Shown one piece after another: positions 1 through 6,426 of a stretch of DNA of 7,749 bases. Position 1 is the stretch's first letter; the number at the start of each line of letters is the position of its first letter. The translations under genes and the position numbers were made by a program. Source of the DNA: an uncultured bacterium (GTDB lineage: Bacteria > Chloroflexota > Anaerolineae > JACIWP01). Under the pieces are notes generated by a model. That model was not told the DNA's origin. It ran no database searches and was given only the letters and a program-made list of their open reading frames with translations. The stretch lies in assembly GCA_903872005.1 (NCBI GenBank), contig CAIQJD010000054.1, positions 1 through 7,749 on the forward strand, read 5' to 3'.

Positions 1-2795
1 ACCTGGCGCTCCATCGCGCCGGCCTGATCGTTTTGAGCGGCGGCCGGCGCGGGCCGGTGGAAGCCGCCCTGCGAGGTGGCCGGCCGGCCGAGGCCGCCGA
101 GGCGCTGGGCCGGCTGGTGGACCTCTACGGGCGCGAGCAGGTCTTTGTGGAGCTGCAAATCCACGCTCCCGAAGATCAGAATGTCGCCATCCGTCTGGCG
201 ATGCTGGCGCGTGAGGCCGGCGTGCGCTGCGTGGCGACCCACGACATCTACTACCTGGAGCCGGCCGGCGCGGAGCGGCAGCGCATCCTGGCGGCCATGG
301 GCGGAGCGGAGGAGGCGCAGCCGGCCGGCTGCTATTTCCTCTCGCCGGCGGAGATGACGGAGCGTTTCGCCCGTTTTCCGGCCGCGCTGGAGCAGACTCT
401 TGCCATTGCGGCACGTTGCCAGGTGGAGTTTCCGCTCCATCGCCTCCTTTTCCCCGATATTGGACTGCCGGCCGGCGTTCTGCCGGCCGAAGAGCTACGC
501 CGGCAAGCCTGGGAGGGATTGGCGGCTCGCTTCGCTGCGCCGGGGACGTTGGCGCAGGAGCGCCTGGAGCGCGAGCTGCAAGTCATCGAAGATCTGGGCT
601 ACGCGCAGTACTTCCTGGCCGTCGCCGACATCGTGCGCTTTGCGCGCCAGGCCGGCATCCCTTTCAGCTCGCGTGGCTCGGCCTCGTCCAGCCTGGTGGT
701 GTATGCGCTGGGCATCAGCGACGTGGACCCCTTGCAGCACGACCTCTACTTCGAGCGCTTCTTGAGTCGCGGCCGGCGCGAAGCGCCGGATATTGACATT
801 GATTTCTGCTCCAAGCGGCGCGAGGAAGTGATCGAATACGTCTTTCGGCGCTTTGGGCGCGAGCGCGCGGCCATGGTCAGCACGGTGAGCACCTTGCGGG
901 CGCGTTCGGCGCTGCGTGAGACCGCCAAAGTCCTGGGAGTGGCAGAGGCGCGCATCAGCGCCCTGACGGCGCAGATCCCGCACTATTGGCATCCGGGCAT
1001 GGGCGCAGAGGTGCGGCAGGCGCAGGCTGATCTTCTGGTCGGATTGGCCGATCCGGCCGAGCGCAAGGCCATGGAGATCGCCGGCGAGCTGGATGGCTAC
1101 CCGCATCACCTGTCGGTGCATGCCGGCGGCGTGGTCATCGCGCCCGGTCCCATCACCGATTGGGTCGCCGTGCAGCATGCGCCCAAGGGCATCCCCATCA
1201 CGCAGTGGGATGGGCCGGCCGTCGAGCGCCTGGGACTGCTCAAGATTGACCTGCTGGGCATCCGTGGGCTGAGTGTGGTGCAGGCGGCGGCCGAGAAGGT
1301 GCGGCGCCGGGCGCCGGGCTTCGATGTGGCGCGCGTCCCCGACGGCGACGCCGCGACCGGCGCACTCCTGGCGCAGGGGCGCACCGTGGGCTGCTTTCAG
1401 ATTGAGTCGGCCGGCATCCAGGAGACGTTGCGCCAGTTGGGCGTGCGCGATATTGCCGGCGTGATCGCGGCCATCTCGCTCTATCGTCCCGGCCCGCTGC
1501 GCGGCGGCTTGAAAGACGCGTTTGTGCGCCGCTATGTGGGCGAGGAGCCGGTAGAGTATCTGCATCCGGCGTTGGAGCCGATCCTGCGCGAGACGCTGGG
1601 CGTTGTGCTATTTCAGGAACAGGTGTTACGCATCGCGCACGATTTCGCCGGCTTCAGCCTGGAGCAGGCGGATGGGCTGCGCCGCGCCATGACCAAATTC
1701 CGCTCGGCCGGCGAGATGGCGCGCCTGCAGGAGGATTTCCTGCGCGGCGCGGCGGCGCAGAGCGGCGCGCCGTCGGCGCTGGCCGAGCGCATCTGGGAAT
1801 TGATGCAGAGCTTCGCCGGCTACGGTTTCCCCAAAGCCCACGCCGCCGGCTACGCGGTGGTGGCCTATCGCTGCGCGTATCTCAAGGCGCACTATCCGGC
1901 CGAGTTCATGGCGGCGCGCCTGTCGGAGTGGGGCGGGTACTACGGTCAGCGCGTCTATCTGAGCGAGGCGCGCCGGCTGGGCCTGGCGCTGCGGCCGCCG
2001 CACGTGAATCACAGCGGGCGCGAGTTTGAGCTGGGATATGAGCAGGGCCGGCCGGTACTCTGGATGGGCCTCGATCAGGTCAAGGACGTGACGCATCGCA
2101 CCGTGGAGCAGACCATCTCCGAGCGGCAGCGCGCGCCCTTTGATTCGTGGGAGGACTGGCTGGCGCGGGTCGCGCCGCGCCAGAAAGAGGCCGCCAACAT
2201 GGCGCGGGTGGGCGCGCTAGACGGGCTGGGAGCCAGCCGGCCGGCCATCATCTCGCAACTGGGCTGGGCGACACGCCATGCCGGCGCAGGACAATTGCGC
2301 CTGCCGCTGGGTCTGGATGATGCGCCGGCGCTCCCGCCTGATCCTGACGAGCAGTCGCGGGTCGAAGAAGAGCTTTTGGGCGTGGCCGTCAGCCGGCATC
2401 CGTTGGCCGTCTGGGAGCCATCCCTGCGCCTGCATCGTCCGACGCCTTCATCGCAGCTCGGCCGCTTCGTCGGGAAAGAGGTCGCGGTGGCCGGCTTGCG
2501 GGTGGCGCACTGGCGGCATCGTACCAAGGCCGGCGCGATGATGTCTTTCTTGACGCTGGAAGATGTCGAGGGTATCATAGAAGTCGTGATCTTTCCGGAG
2601 ACGTACAAGCAATGCGCGGCGACGTTGCGGGCGGCCGGCCCCTTCGTCGTGTGGGGACATGTTCAGGCGCAGAAGGATCATGCGGCGACGACGGCGTGCG
2701 TCGTCGTGGCGCGGCGCGTGATCGCGTTGGCGTCGCCGGCGGATGAATCGCTTTCCACGTCCGTTCCAAGCGGGCGTATCCATCGTGGAGGGTAG
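1..2795 (+). CDS. dnaE: DNA polymerase III alpha subunit, short error-prone (DnaE2/ImuC-like) type, 5' partial
   Basis: C-family replicative or translesion DNA polymerase. The reading frame is open to the left edge. The codons before the TTG at 33 continue the PHP-domain pattern (HRAGLIVLSGG), so 33 is not the real start and roughly 100 residues are missing. Counting the TTG at 33 as residue 1, the end of the PHP domain lies at about 1-90. The palm carries SRGSASSSL and PDIDIDF, with D255 and D257 as catalytic aspartates and D406 (LLKIDLLG) as the third. Fingers follow (LFQEQVLRIA, then GFPKAHAAGYA), then a helix-hairpin-helix-like stretch (ALDGLG, about 730), a likely beta-clamp hexapeptide QLRLPL (754-759), and an OB fold at about 815-890. 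The estimated full length of about 1,040 aa is shorter than typical DnaE1 (about 1,160). The segment SRGRREAPDIDIDF and the HLSVHAGGVVI motif resemble DnaE2/ImuC. Family assignment is secure; the DnaE2 subtype is inferred. No imuA or imuB partner is in view. Confidence 0.93.
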   Translation, partial: LALHRAGLIVLSGGRRGPVEAALRGGRPAEAAEALGRLVDLYGREQVFVELQIHAPEDQNVAIRLAMLAREAGVRCVATHDIYYLEPAGAERQRILAAMGGAEEAQPAGCYFLSPAEMTERFARFPAALEQTLAIAARCQVEFPLHRLLFPDIGLPAGVLPAEELRRQAWEGLAARFAAPGTLAQERLERELQVIEDLGYAQYFLAVADIVRFARQAGIPFSSRGSASSSLVVYALGISDVDPLQHDLYFERFLSRGRREAPDIDIDFCSKRREEVIEYVFRRFGRERAAMVSTVSTLRARSALRETAKVLGVAEARISALTAQIPHYWHPGMGAEVRQAQADLLVGLADPAERKAMEIAGELDGYPHHLSVHAGGVVIAPGPITDWVAVQHAPKGIPITQWDGPAVERLGLLKIDLLGIRGLSVVQAAAEKVRRRAPGFDVARVPDGDAATGALLAQGRTVGCFQIESAGIQETLRQLGVRDIAGVIAAISLYRPGPLRGGLKDAFVRRYVGEEPVEYLHPALEPILRETLGVVLFQEQVLRIAHDFAGFSLEQADGLRRAMTKFRSAGEMARLQEDFLRGAAAQSGAPSALAERIWELMQSFAGYGFPKAHAAGYAVVAYRCAYLKAHYPAEFMAARLSEWGGYYGQRVYLSEARRLGLALRPPHVNHSGREFELGYEQGRPVLWMGLDQVKDVTHRTVEQTISERQRAPFDSWEDWLARVAPRQKEAANMARVGALDGLGASRPAIISQLGWATRHAGAGQLRLPLGLDDAPALPPDPDEQSRVEEELLGVAVSRHPLAVWEPSLRLHRPTPSSQLGRFVGKEVAVAGLRVAHWRHRTKAGAMMSFLTLEDVEGIIEVVIFPETYKQCAATLRAAGPFVVWGHVQAQKDHAATTACVVVARRVIALASPADESLSTSVPSGRIHRGG
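2787..2792 (+). promoter_or_regulatory. Ribosome binding site of the aldehyde:ferredoxin oxidoreductase gene
   Basis: GGAGGG lies 8 nt before the ATG at 2801 and within the last sense codons of the polymerase gene, whose TAG stop (2793-2795) follows at once. Ribosomes finishing the polymerase are therefore placed on the next start, which suggests translational coupling. It also fixes the ATG at 2801 as the start. Confidence 0.75.
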
Positions 2796-2800
2796 GGGAC

Positions 2801-4639
2801 ATGAATGTCTGTTCGGGCAAATTGCTATGTGTGGATCTGGCAACGGGCAAGACCGAGACGCGTCAGGTCGCGGAAGATTTGTTGCGGCGCTACTATGGCG
2901 GCTGCGGGCTGGCGGCGCGGCTCTACATGGACTTGCCGGCTTTCCCGGCCGCGTTAGAGCCGGCCGCGCCGCTATATGTTATTCCCGGCCTCGTGACCGG
3001 CACCCTGGCAAGCTCGGCCTGTCGCGTCGTCTTCTGCGGGCGTTCGCCGCTGACCGGCATTTGGGACGAATCTACGGCCGGCGGCTTCTTCGGCGCGGAG
3101 CTGCGTTACGCCGGCTGGGACGGATTGATCTTGACCGGGCGTGCGGCGCGGCCGACGGTGCTGTGGATTGAGGACGACAAAGTCGCACTGCTGCCGGCCG
3201 AGAGCCTGTGGGGCATGGAGACGCTGGAAGCGGCCGAGGGCGTGCGGGCGTTGACCGACCGGCGGGCGCAGACGGCGGTGATTGGCCCGGCCGGCGAGCA
3301 TCTGACTCCGATGGCGAGCGTGACGCTGGGCGGCGAGGATTGCCGCGCGGCCGGCCGCGGCGGCATGGGCGCGGTGATGGGATCCAAGAATCTGAAGGCA
3401 ATCGCCGTGCGCGGGCATAGCCGGCCGGTCTATGCTCACGATGCAGAGTTCAAGACGCTGGTGCGAGAGACCAACGCGGCGATGAAAGAGGCGTATGTCG
3501 GCCTCGGCAAGCTGGGCACCGGCGGCGGGTTGCTCAACGCCGCCAAAGCCGGCGACCTGCCGGTGAAGAATTGGATCGGCGGCGCGTGGATGGAAGGCGC
3601 GCAGAAGATCACCGGCGCGACCATGGCCGAGCGTGGCTTGATCGCCAAGAACTATCATTGCCACGCCTGCCCGGTCGGCTGCACGCAACATCTGCGTATC
3701 CCAGCGGGGCCTTATGCCGGTCAAGAGGGCCACGCGCCGGAGTACGAGACGCTGGCCGGCTTCGGCGCGAACTGCCTCAACGATGATTTGGACTCGATCA
3801 TCACCGCCAACGAACGCTGCAATCGCCTGGGGCTGGACACGATCTCGGTCTCGGCGGCCATCGCCTTCGCGCTGGAAGCCGCAGAGCGCGGCATGATCGG
3901 CGCGCAACAGGCCGGCGGGCGCGTCTTGCGGTGGGGCGACGCCGCGACCATCCTGGCGCTCGTCGAGGAGATCGGCGCCGGCAAGGGCTTCGGCGCGTTC
4001 CTGGGCAGCGGCGTGCGGGCGATGGCGCAGCAGTTGGGGCCGGCGGCCGCCGCGTTCGCGACGCACGTCAAGGGTATGGAGATGCCGTATCACGATCCGC
4101 GCGCCGAGACGAGCATGGCGGCAAACTACGCCAGCGGCAATCGCGGCGCGTGTCATCTGACATCACTGTCGTACTCGGCGATGTGGGGCTTCAAGGTGCC
4201 GGGCGTGTATCAGCCGGACCCATTCGAGCGCCACCAGGACGCCGGCAAGGGGCGCATGGCCGCCGAATGGCAGAACTTCATGAGTGTGGTCAACGCGTTG
4301 GGGACGTGCAAGCTGGTGTCCAAGACCATCATTGACCCGCCATTGGCGGCGCGCTGGCTGCAATTGGCGGTGGGGTGGGAGGATGTGACGCCGGCTGAAG
4401 TGTTGCAGACTGGCGAGCGCATCTTCAACCTGCAACGTCTGATTAACGGGCGCTTCGGCGTGTCTGCCAAAGATGACGTCCTCGCAGATCGTTTCACCAA
4501 GGATGCGCATCCCGATGGATCGTCGGCCGGCGTGTTGCCGAACATGGCCTTGATCATGAGCGACTATTATGAAGCGCGCGGTTGGGACGCCGACGGCCGG
4601 CCCACGTCGGAGCGCTTGCGCCGGCTGAGTCTGGTCTGA
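2801..4639 (+). CDS. Aldehyde:ferredoxin oxidoreductase family tungsten/molybdenum-pterin enzyme
   Basis: Enzymes of this family oxidise aldehydes to carboxylic acids and pass two electrons to ferredoxin or a similar carrier. They use a bis-pterin tungsten (or molybdenum) centre and one [4Fe-4S] cluster in the cytoplasm. The 612 aa match the usual length of about 600. The N-terminal domain shows RRYYGGCGLAARL (about 30-42), SPLTG at 82-86, then STAGGFFGAEL and the AGRGGMGAVMGSKNLKAI block ending near 201. Cluster ligands are C287, C290 and C294 (CHACPVGC) plus C503 (LGTCK). E314 in PEYET and H452 in NRGACH sit where the active-site Glu and His are reported for Pyrococcus furiosus AOR, an alignment made by eye. 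The C-terminus ends in the family pattern DYYEARGWDADGRPT. No signal peptide is seen. It begins 5 bp after the polymerase and is followed by a flavodoxin/ferredoxin membrane protein, a plausible electron acceptor. The substrate and the metal cannot be read from sequence. Confidence 0.95.
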   Translation: MNVCSGKLLCVDLATGKTETRQVAEDLLRRYYGGCGLAARLYMDLPAFPAALEPAAPLYVIPGLVTGTLASSACRVVFCGRSPLTGIWDESTAGGFFGAELRYAGWDGLILTGRAARPTVLWIEDDKVALLPAESLWGMETLEAAEGVRALTDRRAQTAVIGPAGEHLTPMASVTLGGEDCRAAGRGGMGAVMGSKNLKAIAVRGHSRPVYAHDAEFKTLVRETNAAMKEAYVGLGKLGTGGGLLNAAKAGDLPVKNWIGGAWMEGAQKITGATMAERGLIAKNYHCHACPVGCTQHLRIPAGPYAGQEGHAPEYETLAGFGANCLNDDLDSIITANERCNRLGLDTISVSAAIAFALEAAERGMIGAQQAGGRVLRWGDAATILALVEEIGAGKGFGAFLGSGVRAMAQQLGPAAAAFATHVKGMEMPYHDPRAETSMAANYASGNRGACHLTSLSYSAMWGFKVPGVYQPDPFERHQDAGKGRMAAEWQNFMSVVNALGTCKLVSKTIIDPPLAARWLQLAVGWEDVTPAEVLQTGERIFNLQRLINGRFGVSAKDDVLADRFTKDAHPDGSSAGVLPNMALIMSDYYEARGWDADGRPTSERLRRLSLV

Positions 4640-4665
4640 CGGCCGATCTGATAGGCAGGGAAGTC

Positions 4666-4670
4666 GAGGG
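4666..4670 (+). promoter_or_regulatory. Ribosome binding site of the flavodoxin/ferredoxin fusion gene
   Basis: GAGGG ends 8 nt before the ATG at 4679, in the 39-bp gap after the oxidoreductase stop codon. The rest of the gap (4640-4665) holds no hairpin or promoter that I can recognise, so the two genes are probably on one transcript. Confidence 0.7.
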
Positions 4671-4678
4671 ATACGAGG

Positions 4679-5755
4679 ATGACCTACCAACGCATCACGG
4701 TCTATTTCATGAGCGGCACGGGCAATTCGCTGCGCGTGGCGCAGTGGTTTGGGGAGGCGGCCGGCGCGCAGGGGGCATCCGTCGTCGTGTCGCCCATCGA
4801 GAACCCGGAGCCGGCGAGAGAAGTGGGCGGCGGCAGCGATGCGTTGCTCGTCGTCTGCTTTCCGACGCACGGCTTCACCGCGCCCTGGCACCTGCTGCGT
4901 TTTGTGGCGCGGCTGCCGCATGGGGCAGGCGCGCACGCGATGGTCATTCCAACGCGCGCCGGCAGCAAGGTCGGCTCCGTCTATCTCCCCGGCCTCGAAG
5001 GGACCGGCGGCTATCTGGTCGCGCTGCTCCTGGCGCTGAAAGGCTACGTGGTGCGGGGCGTCACGGCGGTGGATATGCCGTCGAACTGGACGGCGTTGCA
5101 CTCAGCGTTCGCGCCGGAGACGGTCGCCGGCATCGTCGGGCGCGGGCAGGAGAAGGTGCGGCGCCTGAGCGGGACCATCCTGGCCGGCGGGACACACTTT
5201 GCCGGCCAGATCCCGTTGCTGTTCGGCTTGCTGCTGCTCCCGATTTCCTTGGCCTACTTCTTCATGGGGCGTTTCTTCCTGGCAAAGCTCTTCTTCGCTT
5301 CGGGGAAATGCAACGGGTGTGGCATTTGCGAGAAGCAGTGCCCGGTGGGCGCGATCCGCATGTTGGGCAAACAGCCGCGCCCGTACTGGACGTATGACTG
5401 CGAGAGTTGCATGCGTTGCATGAGCGTCTGTCCCACGCAGGCGGTGGAGGCCGGTCACTCTCTGGGGGTGTTGCTCTACTTTGCGACCAGTGTGCCGCTG
5501 GCCGATATGCTGATCACCTGGGCGGTGCGCCATGCGCCGGCGCTGGCCGGGATGGACCTGCCGATCATGCGCGCGTTGCTGAACTACCCGGCCAAGCTCC
5601 TGGCGCTCTTCCTGGCCTACCTGGCCTTCACCCTGCTGATCCGCATACCATGGATCAACCGCTTCTTCACGGTGACGACGCTGACGCACTACTATCGGCG
5701 CTATCGGGAGCCGGGGGCGAAGCTCACCGACCCGGCGCTGCGCCGGCGCGAGTGA
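4679..5755 (+). CDS. EFR1-type flavodoxin/2x[4Fe-4S] ferredoxin fusion with membrane segments
   Basis: A 358-aa redox protein. Residues 1 to about 150 form a flavodoxin-like domain: the phosphate-binding loop SGTGNS is at 12-17 after a beta strand, with PTHGF and MPSNW further on, as in ferredoxins with an N-terminal flavodoxin-like domain (EFR1). Two bacterial-type CxxCxxCxxxCP motifs follow, with ligands C211, C214, C217, C221 and C241, C244, C247, C251, each set predicted to hold parts of two [4Fe-4S] clusters. Hydrophobic segments lie at about 178-206, 262-283 and 300-323; EFR1 proteins I know of are shorter and soluble, so these are unusual. The basic tail (HYYRRYREPG) is probably cytoplasmic. 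It lies 39 bp after the oxidoreductase, in the same direction. I infer that it takes electrons from that enzyme at the membrane, perhaps passing them to quinone; the acceptor is unknown. Domain calls are secure and the partnership is inference. Confidence 0.88.
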   Translation: MTYQRITVYFMSGTGNSLRVAQWFGEAAGAQGASVVVSPIENPEPAREVGGGSDALLVVCFPTHGFTAPWHLLRFVARLPHGAGAHAMVIPTRAGSKVGSVYLPGLEGTGGYLVALLLALKGYVVRGVTAVDMPSNWTALHSAFAPETVAGIVGRGQEKVRRLSGTILAGGTHFAGQIPLLFGLLLLPISLAYFFMGRFFLAKLFFASGKCNGCGICEKQCPVGAIRMLGKQPRPYWTYDCESCMRCMSVCPTQAVEAGHSLGVLLYFATSVPLADMLITWAVRHAPALAGMDLPIMRALLNYPAKLLALFLAYLAFTLLIRIPWINRFFTVTTLTHYYRRYREPGAKLTDPALRRRE

Positions 5756-5763
5756 GGCCGGCG

Positions 5764-6390
5764 TCACGCCGTATCCACGATGATGTCGCCAATGATGTTG
5801 GCAGCTTCGTCGCCGCGGTCGGCGCAATTACTGATGTGGCGATAGACCTCGCGCAATTTCAGCATGCTCACTACATGGGCCAGATCAATTGGCCCGCTGA
5901 ATAGCTCGGCGATTGCCTGGCGATAGGCGCTCTCGACGCGGTTTTCCAACGACTTGGCGCGCACGGCATGTTCCGCGGCCACGTTCGGATGCTCGCGGAA
6001 GCGCAGCATCGCCATGTGGATCTCCGTGGCGGCTTTGCAGAGCAGGGCGGTCATGGCGCGCAAGTGCGGGTTCGGCTCCACCTGCAAGATGGTCATTTCG
6101 TCTACCGTGGAATAGGCGTAGTCGAGGATGTCATCAATGGCGCGCGAGAGACGAAAGATGTCCTCTCGATCAATGGGGGTGACGAAGGTGCGGTGCAGCT
6201 CGTCAATCAGGATGCGACGCAGCTCGTCGGCCTCTTTTTCGGCGGCGTCGACGCGCGCGGCGGCCTCGGCTGAGCCGGTATTCATGTAGGCTTCCAGTGC
6301 CTCCAGCCCGATCTTGGTCTGTTCGGCTTGCTGGATGAGCAGGCGCAGGAAATTATCCTCTTTGGGCTTGAACCAGTCACGAATACCCAT
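5764..6390 (-). CDS. DUF47/PhoU-like phosphate transport regulator (TIGR00153 type)
   Basis: A 208-aa, all-helical soluble protein of the DUF47 family, distant relatives of PhoU that are usually encoded beside Pit transporters and thought to control or assist low-affinity phosphate uptake. Visible family patterns are the N-terminal FKPKEDNFLRLL (7-18), an acidic helix EKEADELRR (51-59), the characteristic TPIDREDIFRLSRAIDDILDYA (71-92) and a second acidic bundle near the C-terminus, REVYRHISNCADRGDEAANII (180-200). The repeated Glu/Asp helices resemble the metal-binding motifs of PhoU. The length is typical. It starts 36 bp downstream of the Pit gene on the same strand, so it is the last gene of a three-gene operon. 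It is the only complete gene in the window without a GCCGGC hexamer. The stop codon lies 8 bp from that of the convergent redox gene. Confidence 0.92.
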   Translation of the reverse strand: MGIRDWFKPKEDNFLRLLIQQAEQTKIGLEALEAYMNTGSAEAAARVDAAEKEADELRRILIDELHRTFVTPIDREDIFRLSRAIDDILDYAYSTVDEMTILQVEPNPHLRAMTALLCKAATEIHMAMLRFREHPNVAAEHAVRAKSLENRVESAYRQAIAELFSGPIDLAHVVSMLKLREVYRHISNCADRGDEAANIIGDIIVDTA

Positions 6391-6398
6391 CGTTGTGT

Positions 6399-6405
6399 CC
6401 CCCTT
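6399..6405 (-). promoter_or_regulatory. Ribosome binding site of the DUF47 gene
   Basis: On the minus strand AAGGGGG ends 8 nt before the ATG (6390-6388). It sits in the 36-bp gap after the transporter stop codon and supports this start. Confidence 0.7.
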
Positions 6406-6426
6406 ACTCGCGGCTTGCGCCGGCGC

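Noticed and set aside
33..35. TTG as start codon of the polymerase gene
   Set aside because: The frame is open to the left edge and the residues before it continue the PHP-domain pattern; there is also no ribosome binding site.
495..1565. Long minus-strand open frame opposite the polymerase gene
   Set aside because: It is a shadow of the GC-rich polymerase coding strand: low-complexity Arg/His/Ala-rich translation, no recognisable domain, while the plus strand encodes clear DnaE motifs throughout.
2972..4156. 394-codon minus-strand open frame opposite the AOR gene
   Set aside because: It lies wholly inside the AOR gene, its product is Arg/Ala/His-rich with no family resemblance, and the opposite strand carries conserved AOR motifs along the whole stretch.
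5759..5771. Hairpin CGGCG-TCA-CGCCG as a bidirectional terminator
   Set aside because: The stem is only 5 bp, no T-run follows on either strand, and such short GC palindromes are common here by chance.
6417..6426. 10-bp perfect palindrome GCGCCGGCGC after the Pit stop codon, as an operator
   Set aside because: It is one more instance of the window-wide GCCGGC bias and has no loop, no flanking symmetry and no nearby promoter.
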